The position numbers were made by a program, and so were the translations under genes. From positions 1-64,000 of the forward strand of contig NZ_KB911597.1 in NCBI RefSeq assembly GCF_000383615.1: a stretch of 64,000 bases of DNA, read 5' to 3'. Below, in pieces: positions 52,463 through 61,206 of this stretch. Numbering within the stretch: the stretch's first letter is position 1; every line of letters begins with the position of its first letter. Origin of the DNA: Streptomyces canus 299MFChir4.1. GTDB lineage: Bacteria > Actinomycetota > Actinomycetes > Streptomycetales > Streptomycetaceae. A model generated the notes under the pieces. The model saw nothing but the letters and a program-made list of their open reading frames with translations. It was not told the DNA's origin and did not search any database.

Positions 52463-53275
52463 CTAGTCGCCGACTCCGGCGAGGTCCCGCAGCCGTCGGG
52501 TCTGGGCCGCGCGCTCGGCGCCGCGCTGCTCGTCGTAGGTGCGGTCCTGGGCGCCGCGCAGCAGCGCCTTGGTCTCGACGACCGCGTCGCGGGGGGCGGA
52601 CAGGAGTGCGGCCGCCAGGTCGTGCACGGCGGCGTCGAGCTGGTCCAGGGGTACGGCGACGTTGGCGAGGCCGGTGCTCACGGCCTCCTCGGCCGTCACG
52701 AAGCGCCCGGTGGCGCAGATCTCCAGCGCCCGGGCGTAGCCGACGAGGCCCACCAGGGGGTGGGTGCCGGTGAGGTCGGGCACCAGGCCCAGGCTGGTCT
52801 CGCGCATGGCGAACTGCACGTCGTCGGCGACGACACGCAGGTCACAGGCGAGGGCCAGCTGGAAGCCCGCTCCGATGGCATGCCCCTGCACGGCGGCGAT
52901 GGACACGACGTCACTGCGCCGCCACCAGGTGAAGCCCTCCTGGAACTGGGCGATGGCGGCGTCGAGTTCGGCGTCACCACTGCGGGCGAGGTCGATGAAC
53001 GACGGCTCGCCCTCGATCCCCTCCGGCGTGAACATCTGCCGGTCGAGTCCGGCGGAGAAGGACTTGCCTTCGCCACGCAGCACCACGACCCGGACGGAGC
53101 CCGGCACCAGCCGGCCGGCCTCGGCGAGCGCGCGCCACAGAGCGGGGCTCTGGGCGTTGCGCTTGGCGGGGTTGGTCAGCGTCACCGTGGCGAGGGTGTC
53201 CTCGACGGTGAGCCGTACGCCGTCCTTGTCGAGCAGGGGAACGAGTTCCCGGCCATCCTGGCTGGACGTCGCCAT
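52463..53275 (-). CDS. Enoyl-CoA hydratase/isomerase family protein
   Basis: 270 residues, crotonase fold. The oxyanion-hole segments are GKSFSAGLD and VQGHAIGAGFQLALACD; the usual catalytic Glu positions fall in FAMRETSLGLVPD. Probably a beta-oxidation hydratase or isomerase. ATG 53275 is the start. The 10-bp inverted repeat at 53345-53376, upstream of this gene, is a possible operator. Confidence 0.9.
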   Translation of the reverse strand: MATSSQDGRELVPLLDKDGVRLTVEDTLATVTLTNPAKRNAQSPALWRALAEAGRLVPGSVRVVVLRGEGKSFSAGLDRQMFTPEGIEGEPSFIDLARSGDAELDAAIAQFQEGFTWWRRSDVVSIAAVQGHAIGAGFQLALACDLRVVADDVQFAMRETSLGLVPDLTGTHPLVGLVGYARALEICATGRFVTAEEAVSTGLANVAVPLDQLDAAVHDLAAALLSAPRDAVVETKALLRGAQDRTYDEQRGAERAAQTRRLRDLAGVGD

Positions 53276-53344
53276 GGGGCGCCTCCGATGAGTGCGGTCA
53301 TCCTCCGTGCCGCAGGACGGCACAGCTAAGTGACTGCACAGTAA

Positions 53345-53376
53345 CCACCCGGTCAGTCAGCCGACCGACCGGGTGG
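53345..53376. terminator. Inverted repeat: terminator of HTH gene and/or operator
   Basis: CCACCCGGTC (53345-53354) and GACCGGGTGG (53367-53376), perfect, 12-base spacer. It lies 30 bases past the HTH gene stop and about 70 bases upstream of the enoyl-CoA hydratase start on the same strand, so it may end one and regulate the other. Confidence 0.6.
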
Positions 53377-53405
53377 CCACCATCGAAGCCGATGGGCCGC
53401 CCGGA

Positions 53406-53627
53406 TCAGGACGATGCGGCCTTCTTGCCCCGCGTCGCTCCGCCACGCCCACGAAGCGTGACGCCCGATTCGCTGAGCATCCGGTGCACGAAGCCATACG
53501 AGCGGCCGGTTTCCTCGGCCAGTGCCCGAATGCTCGCACCGGAGTCGTACTTCTTCTTCAGGTCTGCCGCGAGCTTGTCGCGCGCGGCGCCGGTTACCCG
53601 GCTGCCCTTCTTCAGAGTCTCGGCCAC
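53406..53627 (-). CDS. Small helix-turn-helix DNA-binding protein
   Basis: 73 residues. Basic N-terminus (LKKGSRVTGAARDKLAADLK), then a helix-turn-helix SGASIRALAEETGRSYGFVH and a basic Gly-rich tail ending RGKKAASS. Conserved across Streptomyces, function unknown. GTG 53627 follows GAGGAGG at 5 bases. An ATG 13 codons upstream (53666) also follows GGAGGG, so an 86-residue form is equally possible. Confidence 0.82.
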   Translation of the reverse strand: MAETLKKGSRVTGAARDKLAADLKKKYDSGASIRALAEETGRSYGFVHRMLSESGVTLRGRGGATRGKKAASS

Positions 53628-53815
53628 CCGTGCCTCCTCATGGGAAGTGCGCTCTGGTTCTCTCATGATCACCCCTCCAGGCGTTCATGGCCACCCATTC
53701 GGCAAGGTCCGTAAGACATGGTTTTGACGACAGGAGCGGGTCCCCACATACGGAATCCGGGATTCCACCCGGGCGCGTTCGTACCGCCGAACGGGTTCCT
53801 TTGTGAAAGGCCAGG

Positions 53816-53920
53816 TCAGAGACGCACGACGGCCGAGCCCTTGTCGATAAAGGACTCGGCCGCGAAATCGGTGTAGGACACACCTCGGTACGAGGAGATC
53901 TCACACAGATGATGGATCAC
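53816..53920 (-). CDS. Candidate 34-residue small protein
   Basis: GTG at 53920 to TGA at 53816. The C-terminal half has strong GC3 bias (SYTDFAAESFIDKGSAVVRL), as in coding DNA. Its start overlaps the TGA of a 13-codon frame beginning 22 bases after the ABC-F stop (GTGA). No clear ribosome site. The same bases form a hairpin (53831-53861), so a purely structural role is an alternative. The rest of the 353-base gap (53628-53980) shows nothing else recognisable. Confidence 0.35.
   Translation of the reverse strand: MIHHLCEISSYRGVSYTDFAAESFIDKGSAVVRL
53831..53861. terminator. Hairpin downstream of ABC-F gene
   Basis: GGCCGAGCCCTT (53831-53842) pairs with AAGGACTCGGCC (53850-53861), one G-T/A-C position, 7-base loop. 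It lies about 120 bases after the ABC-F stop on the minus strand. Candidate terminator. Confidence 0.55.
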
Positions 53921-53980
53921 CGGTGGGCCGAATGATCCATACGCCGTTGATCACTCATTCGATCAAGCGGCACCGACGGG

Positions 53981-55579
53981 TCAGGCGAGCGCGACGAGGT
54001 CCGCGTAGTCCGCGCCCCACAGATCCTCGACGCCGTCCGGCAGCAGGATGATCCGCTCCGGCTGGAGCGCCTCCACCGCGCCCTCGTCGTGGGTGACCAG
54101 GACGACCGCGCCCTTGTAGGTGCGCAGCGCGCCGAGGATCTCCTCGCGGCTGGCCGGGTCGAGGTTGTTGGTGGGCTCGTCGAGGAGGAGGACGTTCGCC
54201 GAGGAGACGACCAGGGTGGCGAGCGCCAGACGGGTCTTCTCGCCGCCGGAGAGGACCCCGGCCGGCTTGTCGACGTCGTCGCCGGAGAACAGGAACGAGC
54301 CGAGTGTCTTGCGCACCTCGACGAGGTCGAGGTCGGGGGCCGCCGAGCGCATGTTCTCCAGGACCGTGCGCTCGGGGTCGAGGGTCTCGTGCTCCTGGGC
54401 GTAGTAGCCGAGCTTGAGGCCGTGGCCGGGCACGACCGCGCCGGTGTCCGGCTGCTCGGTCCCGGCGAGCAGCCGCAGCAGGGTGGTCTTGCCCGCGCCG
54501 TTGAGGCCCAGGATGACCACGCGGGAGCCCTTGTCGATGGCCAGGTCGACGTCGGTGAAGATCTCCAGCGAGCCGTACGACTTCGACAGTCCCTCCGCCA
54601 TCAGCGGGGTCTTGCCGCAGGGCGCGGGCTCGGGGAAGCGCAGCTTGGCGACCTTGTCCTGCTGGCGCACCGCGTCGAGTCCGGCGAGCAGCCGGTCGGC
54701 GCGCTTGGCCATGTTCTGCGCGGCGACCGTCTTGGTCGCCTTGGCGCGCATCTTGTCGGCCTGCGAGTGCAGGGCGGCGGCCTTCTTCTCGGCGTTCTGC
54801 CGCTCGCGCTTGCGGCGCTTCTCGTCGGCCTCGCGCTGCTGCTGGTAGAGCTTCCAGCCCATGTTGTAGACGTCGATCTGGGCGCGGTTGGCGTCCAGGT
54901 AGAACACCTTGTTGACGACCGTCTCGACCAGGTCGACGTCGTGGGAGATCACGATGAATCCGCCGCGGTAGCTCTTGAGGTAGTCGCGCAGCCAGATGAT
55001 CGAGTCGGCGTCGAGGTGGTTGGTCGGCTCGTCGAGGAGCAGGGTGTCGGCGTCGGAGAAGAGGATCCGGGCCAGTTCGATACGGCGGCGCTGACCACCG
55101 GAGAGGGTGTGCAGGGGCTGGCCCAGCACCCGGTCGGGGAGGTTCAGCGCGGCGGCGATGGTGGCGGCCTCGGCCTCGGCGGAATAGCCGCCCTTGGTGA
55201 GGAACTCCGTCTCCTGGCGCTCGTACTGCCGCATGGCCTTCTCGCGGGTGGCGCCCTGGCCGTTGGCGATGCGCTGTTCGTTGTCGCGCATCTTCTTGAG
55301 CAGGATGTCCAGGCCGCGCGCGGAGAGGATGCGGTCGCGGGCGAGGACGTCGAGGTCGCCGGTGCGGGGGTCCTGAGGGAGGTAGCCGACCTCGCCGGAG
55401 CGGGTGATCTGGCCGGCGGCGGGGATGCCCTCGCCGGCCAGGCACTTGGTGAGGGTGGTCTTCCCCGCGCCGTTGCGGCCGACCAGGCCGATGCGGTCGC
55501 CCTTGGCGACTCGGAAGGTGGCGGACTCGATGAGGACTCGGGCGCCGGCGCGCAGCTCGATACCGGAGGCGGAGATCAC
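53981..55579 (-). CDS. ABC-F family ribosome-associated ATPase
   Basis: 532 residues, two ABC domains in one chain without membrane segments. Walker A GRNGAGKTT at 34-42, first signature LSGGQRRRIE, a charged inter-domain linker (about 240-300, rich in Arg/Lys/Gln), second Walker A GLNGAGKTT and second signature LSGGEKTRLA. ABC-F proteins act on the ribosome, as translation factors or in antibiotic protection; no antibiotic gene is adjacent, so a housekeeping factor is more likely. Confidence 0.94.
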   Translation of the reverse strand: MISASGIELRAGARVLIESATFRVAKGDRIGLVGRNGAGKTTLTKCLAGEGIPAAGQITRSGEVGYLPQDPRTGDLDVLARDRILSARGLDILLKKMRDNEQRIANGQGATREKAMRQYERQETEFLTKGGYSAEAEAATIAAALNLPDRVLGQPLHTLSGGQRRRIELARILFSDADTLLLDEPTNHLDADSIIWLRDYLKSYRGGFIVISHDVDLVETVVNKVFYLDANRAQIDVYNMGWKLYQQQREADEKRRKRERQNAEKKAAALHSQADKMRAKATKTVAAQNMAKRADRLLAGLDAVRQQDKVAKLRFPEPAPCGKTPLMAEGLSKSYGSLEIFTDVDLAIDKGSRVVILGLNGAGKTTLLRLLAGTEQPDTGAVVPGHGLKLGYYAQEHETLDPERTVLENMRSAAPDLDLVEVRKTLGSFLFSGDDVDKPAGVLSGGEKTRLALATLVVSSANVLLLDEPTNNLDPASREEILGALRTYKGAVVLVTHDEGAVEALQPERIILLPDGVEDLWGADYADLVALA

Positions 55580-55839
55580 GGACAGACTCCAGGGCGGATT
55601 CGGGATTGACGGGTGGGCGGCTGAGGACGTTCCCGCCGTCTAATGCGCGAGGAGAATGGCCATGGGCCAAGTCTAACGGGGGCGTGCAAGCACTTTTTCT
55701 GGGTTCGGGTGTTCGGTTGGTCTCCCTCCGGGTATCCGGTCGGTTCCCTTGCCGGCCCTCGTTCGGACGCGTGTCCGAGGCCGGAAAGGGGCCGCCGGGC
55801 GAGAATGCCCTGCGGGGGGGCCGGTGAGCGCGGAGGACG

Positions 55840-56736
55840 GTGTCCATGCAGTTCGACGACGACGCCAGGTTGGACACCTCCGAGGTGCAGGACGTGCGCG
55901 GCAGCCGTGTCCCAGGCGGGATGGCGACCATCGGCGGGGGCATCGGCGGGCTGATCGTCCTGCTCGTCGGTCTCTTCCTCGGCGTCGGCCCGGACCAGCT
56001 CGGGCTCACCGACGGCGGCGGACAGCCGGCGGCCACGGCCTCCGGACTCACCGAGGTCGAGCGGAGCTGCCGGACCGGGCAGGACGCGAACACACGCGAC
56101 GACTGCCGGACGGTGGCGGTGGTCAACAGCGTGCAGGACTACTGGGACCAGGAGTTCCAGCGGCGCAACGGTACGTACACCCGCTCCCCCACCTTCTTCT
56201 TCAGCGAGCAGGTCGGCACGGCGTGCGGCTCGGCGACCTCGGCGGTCGGCCCGTTCTACTGCCCGGGCGACCGCCGGGTCTACCTCGACCTCGGCTTCTT
56301 CGACGAGCTGCGGTCCAAGTTCGGGGCCAGCGGCGGGTCGTTCGCGCAGGCGTACGTGGTGGCGCACGAGTACGGCCATCACGTGCAGGACCTGACGGGC
56401 ACGCTGAGCCGCTCGCAGGACGGGCGGACCGGCGCCGACAGCAACTCGGTGAAGGTGGAGCTCCAGGCGGACTGCTACGCCGGGGTGTGGGCGCGGCACG
56501 CGACCACGACGAAGGACGAGTCGACGGGCCGGCCGCTCATCACGAACCTCACCGACGCGGACATCGCCGACGGCCTGGACGCGGCGGCGGCCGTGGGCGA
56601 CGACCGGATCCAGGAGCGGTTCCAGGGGCGGGTGACACCGGAGTCGTGGACGCACGGGTCGGCGCAGCAGCGGCAGAGCTGGTTCCGGCAGGGCTACGAG
56701 TCCGGCGACATGGCGCGGTGCGACACCTTCCGGTGA
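55840..56736 (+). CDS. YpfJ-like neutral zinc metallopeptidase
   Basis: 298 residues: an N-terminal hydrophilic part, one membrane helix (about 30-48), and an external domain with the zinc motif HEYGH at 176-180 and a downstream VELQADCYAGVWA that supplies the third ligand. Four cysteines flank the active region. GTG 55840 follows GGAGG at 5 bases; ATG 55846 is an alternative. Function of the family is unknown beyond the protease motif. Confidence 0.9.
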   Translation: MSMQFDDDARLDTSEVQDVRGSRVPGGMATIGGGIGGLIVLLVGLFLGVGPDQLGLTDGGGQPAATASGLTEVERSCRTGQDANTRDDCRTVAVVNSVQDYWDQEFQRRNGTYTRSPTFFFSEQVGTACGSATSAVGPFYCPGDRRVYLDLGFFDELRSKFGASGGSFAQAYVVAHEYGHHVQDLTGTLSRSQDGRTGADSNSVKVELQADCYAGVWARHATTTKDESTGRPLITNLTDADIADGLDAAAAVGDDRIQERFQGRVTPESWTHGSAQQRQSWFRQGYESGDMARCDTFR

Positions 56737-56821
56737 GGATCACGCCGGTGGAGAGGCCGTTGTCAGTGGTCGCTGCGAAACTGGACGACAGAGGGGATCC
56801 GCGACTTCTGGTCACAAGGGA

Positions 56822-57244
56822 GTGATCGGCATGGCAGGCACGAGCGGTGGGCGTCCGAGCATCTACCCGGCACTGCTGTACGCCGACGCGAAGGCGGCGA
56901 TCCGACAACTGACGGAGGCCTTCGGCTTCACCGAACTCGCGGTGTACGAGGGCGAGGACGGCCTGGTGAGCCACGCCGAGCTGGTCCAGGGCAACGGGGC
57001 GGTGATGCTCGGTTCCAAGGGCACCGGCAGCGCCTACGACAAGCTGATGAAGGAAGCGGGCCCGGCCGGGGTGTACGTCGTGGTGGACGACGTCGACGCG
57101 CACCACCGCCGCGCAGTGGAGCACGGCGCGGAGATCCTGATGCCCCCGACGGACCAGGACTACGGCTCCCGGGACTACATGGCCCGGGACGCCGAGGGCA
57201 ATGTGTGGAGCTTCGGGACCTACGCCCCCGACACGGCGGGCTGA
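56822..57244 (+). CDS. VOC-superfamily (glyoxalase/bleomycin-resistance-like) protein
   Basis: 140 residues with paired beta-alpha-beta modules: YPALLYADAKAAIRQLTEAFGF at the start and DQDYGSRDYMARDAEGNVWSFGTY at the end. Metal-binding positions vary in this subgroup, and enzyme activity cannot be predicted. Start GTG 56822 or ATG 56831. Ends 7 bases from the convergent hypothetical gene. Confidence 0.87.
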   Translation: MIGMAGTSGGRPSIYPALLYADAKAAIRQLTEAFGFTELAVYEGEDGLVSHAELVQGNGAVMLGSKGTGSAYDKLMKEAGPAGVYVVVDDVDAHHRRAVEHGAEILMPPTDQDYGSRDYMARDAEGNVWSFGTYAPDTAG

Positions 57245-57251
57245 GCGTCCT

Positions 57252-58709
57252 TCAGCTGCCGCCGGTGTGCACCTGGAAGGCGGCGCGGCGGACGGCCTTG
57301 GCGAGGGCCGGGTCGGGGTGGGCGGCGGCGAGGGCGACCAGGACCTGCACGGTGCGCGGGTGGCCCACGGCCCTTACCTCGTCGAGGAGTTGGGGGACGG
57401 TCGGCTGGAGGGCCGACTCCAGGTGCCGCACCAACATGGGGGCCTCGCCATGGTCCGCGACGGCGGCAGCCGTGTCGACCCACAGCCAGGTGGCCTCCTC
57501 CCGGGTGAGGACCTCGTGGGCGTCCTCCGGGTCGATCCCGTCGTGCTCGGCCAGCCACAGCAGGGCGTACGGCCGCAGGGTGGGCTCATCGGCCACGGAG
57601 CGGACGTCGGGCTCGGCGGGGGCGCCGACCACCCGCAGCGCCTCGAAGGCGAGGCCGCGCAGCAGGGCGTCGTCGCCGCGGGCGGCCCCGAGCAGCTCGG
57701 TGACGGCGCTGCCCACGGGGCGGGCGGCGAGCCAGGCGCGGTACTCGGCGCGGGCCGCGTTGGGGCGCAGCTGGGCGCAGCCGCGCAGCATCTCCTCGGC
57801 GGCGACCTCGATGTTGCCGGCCGGGCTCTGCGCGGCGACGCAGATCTGCTCCAGCTTGACCCACACCGCCCAGCTGCCGAGCGGGGTCAGGGTGGCCTGG
57901 CCGTCGCCGTAGGTCAGGGCGCCGACGCAGGCGAGGGCGCGCAGGGCCCAGTCGAGGAGGGGGGCGAGGGGGGCGTCGGCCGTCTCGGGCACCTCCACGG
58001 GCTCCGGCTGCGGACCGTAGGGGATCTCGCAGCGCTCGGTGCGCAGTTCGGTGACGCGCTGCTCCAGGAGGTCCAGGAGCTGCTCGACGGGGACCGGGCC
58101 GGCCGACAGCTGGAGGAAGGAGAGGACCTGGGGCATGGCCGAGACGACTTCGGCGACGGCGGCGGGCTCGCGGTCGGCGGGTTCCGGGACGGCGAGCGAC
58201 CAGGCGTCGAAGAGGGCGACCCAGCCGCGCAGTACGGCACTGTCGTCACGGTCCCAGGCACGCAGCCGCCAGCCCGGGCGGGCGTCGTCGCCGTGCACCT
58301 CGACGAGGCCGGCGAGGCGGGCGGTGTCCCAGTCCGCGCGGACCTGAGCCGCGGTCAGGCCGAGATCCCCGGCCGCGCGGGCGGCCGTCTCGTCGGAGAG
58401 GGTGCCGTTGCCGTCGGAGCTCGTGCCGTCCCTGCCGGGGCCCAGGGCGCCGTCGGCCCAGTGCGCGACGCGGGCCGCGTCGGCAAGACCTCTGCGCGCC
58501 ATTCTGGCCAGTTCCGCGGGGGCCGGTGTGCCCTCCGGGGGGCGGGGCGCGGGGCGGCGTGGGCGCCGTTGGTTCACAGCTGAGGGGGCGGCGGCCAGGG
58601 GTCGCGGGCGGACGAGTCGAAGCCTGGAGTCGCGCGGGATACGGGACGTCACGGGTGCAGTCTTCCGGTTGACGGTCCGAAAACCCAAACGGAATGCCGG
58701 CGCGGGCAC
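57252..58709 (-). CDS. Conserved hypothetical protein, helical
   Basis: Up to 485 residues, strongly helical, rich in Ala, Leu, Glu and Arg, no signal or membrane segments. The C-terminal third (about 330-480) shows HEAT-like short helical repeats (LLRGLAFEALRVVGAP; VPQLLDEVRAVGHPRTVQVLVALAAA). The start is uncertain: the first 60 residues are Pro/Arg-rich, and GTG codons further in could serve. Function unknown. Confidence 0.72.
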   Translation of the reverse strand: MPAPAFRLGFRTVNRKTAPVTSRIPRDSRLRLVRPRPLAAAPSAVNQRRPRRPAPRPPEGTPAPAELARMARRGLADAARVAHWADGALGPGRDGTSSDGNGTLSDETAARAAGDLGLTAAQVRADWDTARLAGLVEVHGDDARPGWRLRAWDRDDSAVLRGWVALFDAWSLAVPEPADREPAAVAEVVSAMPQVLSFLQLSAGPVPVEQLLDLLEQRVTELRTERCEIPYGPQPEPVEVPETADAPLAPLLDWALRALACVGALTYGDGQATLTPLGSWAVWVKLEQICVAAQSPAGNIEVAAEEMLRGCAQLRPNAARAEYRAWLAARPVGSAVTELLGAARGDDALLRGLAFEALRVVGAPAEPDVRSVADEPTLRPYALLWLAEHDGIDPEDAHEVLTREEATWLWVDTAAAVADHGEAPMLVRHLESALQPTVPQLLDEVRAVGHPRTVQVLVALAAAHPDPALAKAVRRAAFQVHTGGS

Positions 58710-58809
58710 CGGGGAGGTCCGGCACCGGGGCCGCGCGGAGGGGCATACGCCGAGATCAGGCCAGTGGTACGGGCTTAAACGGAACCTCTGGGACCGGGGC
58801 GCCCGCCGG

Positions 58810-60009
58810 TCACATCAGGGGGGTGAGGAAACGGCGCAGTGCCTCTTCGTAGGCGCTCGGGTCGGCGTTCCACATGGCCGCGTGGGGAGCCCGGCGGACC
58901 GTGTGGAGGGCGATCCGGTCCGGGTGGGCGGCGGCGAGACGGCGGGAGAGGTCCCACGGGGCGATCGTGTCGTCCGGGCCGTGCAGGATCAGGGTCGGCG
59001 GCGGGGGCCGGTCGGGGCCCGTGTCGTCGGTCCGGTCCTCGGGGCCGCCGTAGGAGCCGCCGTAGGGGACGGTGCGGTCGGCGTACAGGCCGTAGTGGCC
59101 GCTGGGCAGGCCCGTGCGGCCCTGTGCCGCGCGCACCGCGAGCGGGAGGAGGACGCCGGGGGTGTGGCGGGCCGCGGCGAGGGCGCGCAGGGTCAGCTCC
59201 CAGCTGAGGACCGGGGAGTCCAGGACGAGTCCCCTGACGCGGTCGCGCAGGTCCGAGTGGGCGGCGGCGCGCAGGGCCATGGTGGCGCCGGTGGACCAGC
59301 CGTACAGCACGAGTTGGCGGGCGCCGTTGGCGAGGGCGTAGCGCATGGCCGCGTCCAGGTCGCGCCACTCGGTCTCGCCGAAGTGGTTCAGGCCGTCCGG
59401 CGGGCGGGGGGCGCCGGCGTCGCCGCGGAGGGTGGGGGCGAGGACCGGGAAGCGGTGGCGGTGCAGGAACTCCATGATGTTCAGGGCGTGTTCGCGGGTC
59501 GTGCCGAGGCCGTGGACCGCGATGACCCAGGTGTCCCTCTTGCCGGGGACGAACCACGCGGGGAGGACGCCGAGTTCACCCGGGATGTCGACGTCGGTGT
59601 GGTCGAGGCCGAGGGCCGACTTCGGGTCGCCTACGTGGACGTTCGGGGTGAGCCAGACCTTGTCTCCAGGGGCCAGGGTGCCGTGGGTGACGCGTTCCAG
59701 GCGGCGGACGACGGTGTCGGCGGAGTGCGGTTCCGCGGTGAGGACGTCGCCGACGACGGCGTGGGAGGCGTCGCCGGTGAGGCCGTAGGTGCCGGGGCGG
59801 AGGGCGGCGAGGTCGCGGGTGAGCGCGATGCGGTGCCCGGCCGGCCCGGTCTCGGTGGAGTGGACGGTGAGCCGGGGTTCGCCGGGCAGCGGGCGGCCCG
59901 GGGGTGCCTTCAGGCCGGCGTCGCTGGCGATCCGGCCAGCGACGATTCCGGCCGCGGCGGCGGTGAGGGCTGCGGTGACGGCGGCGGCCGTCGCTTTGAC
60001 AGTGCGCAC
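58810..60009 (-). CDS. Membrane-anchored alpha/beta hydrolase
   Basis: 399 residues. An N-terminal hydrophobic segment (about 5-28) could be an anchor or signal. The hydrolase domain (about 165-395) has the oxyanion-loop VHGLGTTR, nucleophile elbow GWSTGA (Ser), an Asp in HGPDDT and a His in RRAPHAAMW near the end. Esterase or peptidase activity unassigned. GTG 60009 is the start chosen. Confidence 0.87.
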   Translation of the reverse strand: MRTVKATAAAVTAALTAAAAGIVAGRIASDAGLKAPPGRPLPGEPRLTVHSTETGPAGHRIALTRDLAALRPGTYGLTGDASHAVVGDVLTAEPHSADTVVRRLERVTHGTLAPGDKVWLTPNVHVGDPKSALGLDHTDVDIPGELGVLPAWFVPGKRDTWVIAVHGLGTTREHALNIMEFLHRHRFPVLAPTLRGDAGAPRPPDGLNHFGETEWRDLDAAMRYALANGARQLVLYGWSTGATMALRAAAHSDLRDRVRGLVLDSPVLSWELTLRALAAARHTPGVLLPLAVRAAQGRTGLPSGHYGLYADRTVPYGGSYGGPEDRTDDTGPDRPPPPTLILHGPDDTIAPWDLSRRLAAAHPDRIALHTVRRAPHAAMWNADPSAYEEALRRFLTPLM

Positions 60010-60339
60010 GCTATTCAGTGTCGCGGGGGATGGGGGTTGGGGCCAGTGGGAGGCTGTTCGGGTGCGGGGTGGTGGGGGCGGGCGTTGTGCGCAGTTCCCC
60101 GCGCCCCTGGATGCCTGCGGCGGCCTGCGCGGGCCCGGTGGGGGCTTGTGTAGCGCAGGCTCGGCTGCTTCAGCCGTGCTCGGTGACGGACGCCGGTCGC
60201 TGCGGGCGGACACCCCCCACCCCGTCCCCTTCCCGCCGTACGCGGCTAAAGGTGCGTCCGCCTGTCCCACCTAGGGGCGCGGGGACCTGCGCGACCAGCC
60301 CCCGCCGGGCCGCAGCCGCCCTCCGACGTCACGGGGCAG
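60010..60339. repeat. Intergenic region with inverted pair of interspersed repeats
   Basis: No gene is seen in these 330 bases. GCGCAGTTCCCCGCGCCCCT at 60088-60107 is matched, inverted with one mismatch, by AGGGGCGCGGGGACCTGCGC at 60273-60292. The pair could fold into a large stem with a 165-base loop. Both copies share the core seen at 3.47 and 49.26 kb. The sequence between them is GC-rich without codon bias. Confidence 0.75.
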
Positions 60340-61035
60340 TCAGGTGCGCTGCCCGTACCCCCGCAACCGCTCCCCCACCTCCGCCAGTTGTTCCTCTGTC
60401 AGGAGGTTCGGGGTCAGGTTCGGGACCGCGCGGGCCGTCAGCCAGAGGTGGCACATCCATTCCAGTTGGGCTGTGCGGTCGTAGGCCTGGGCGAGGGTGT
60501 CGCCGTAGGTGATCGTGCCGTGGTTCTGGAGGAGGCAGGCGGAGCGGCTGGCGAGGGCGTGGAGCATGTTGTCCGCCAACTCGTCGGTGCCGTAGGTGGC
60601 GTAGGGGGCGACCCGGACGGGGCCGCCGAGGGCGCTGGTCATGTAGTGGATCGCGGGGAGTTCGGGCACGAGCGTGGAGACGGCCGTGGCGTGCACCGCG
60701 TGGGTGTGGACGACCGCGCGGGCGTCGGTGCTGCGGTAGATCGCCAGATGCATGGGCAGTTCGCTCGTCGGCACCAGCGTGCCCAGGATCTGACGGCCCT
60801 CCAGGTCGACGCCCGTCACGTCGTCCGGTGCGAGGCGGTCGTAGGGGACGCCCGACGGGGTGACCAGGACCGTGTCCCCGACGCGTACGGAGACGTTGCC
60901 GGAGGTGCCGACGACCAGTCCTTCGGTGACCGTCCGGCGGGCCGTGTCGACCAACTCGCCCCAGGCGTCCGCCTCCTCGGCCCGTACGCCTCTCGTGCCG
61001 CCTTCGGCAGTCCGTACTTCTTGTTCCTCAGCCAT
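60340..61035 (-). CDS. Class II aldolase/adducin family protein
   Basis: 231 residues. Phosphate-binding GTSGNVS, acidic SELPMH, the zinc pair in VVHTHAVHATA and a third His in LLQNHGTI match the fuculose-/ribulose-phosphate aldolase family. Uses Zn2+ for retro-aldol cleavage of a sugar phosphate; the exact sugar is not predictable. ATG 61035 is the start; longer upstream reading in the same frame is antisense to the next genes. Confidence 0.92.
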   Translation of the reverse strand: MAEEQEVRTAEGGTRGVRAEEADAWGELVDTARRTVTEGLVVGTSGNVSVRVGDTVLVTPSGVPYDRLAPDDVTGVDLEGRQILGTLVPTSELPMHLAIYRSTDARAVVHTHAVHATAVSTLVPELPAIHYMTSALGGPVRVAPYATYGTDELADNMLHALASRSACLLQNHGTITYGDTLAQAYDRTAQLEWMCHLWLTARAVPNLTPNLLTEEQLAEVGERLRGYGQRT

Positions 61036-61206
61036 GCCGCGATCCTGCCAGTCGTGGCGTCGGGGGGCGCCGGCTGGAGCTTCGTGGGGGCGCGTTTTTC
61101 GTATGGGCGCCCCTCTTGTGCGCCTTGGCCGGGGACAGACCGTAATTCGGTGATCTTCCAGTAGCGTCTGGGCTTTGCCGTGCACGACGCCATTCCGGGG
61201 GGACAC

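Noticed and set aside
55840..55848. ATG 55846 as start of the YpfJ-like peptidase
   Set aside because: GTG 55840 has better spacing to GGAGG; the difference is two residues, so the choice matters little.
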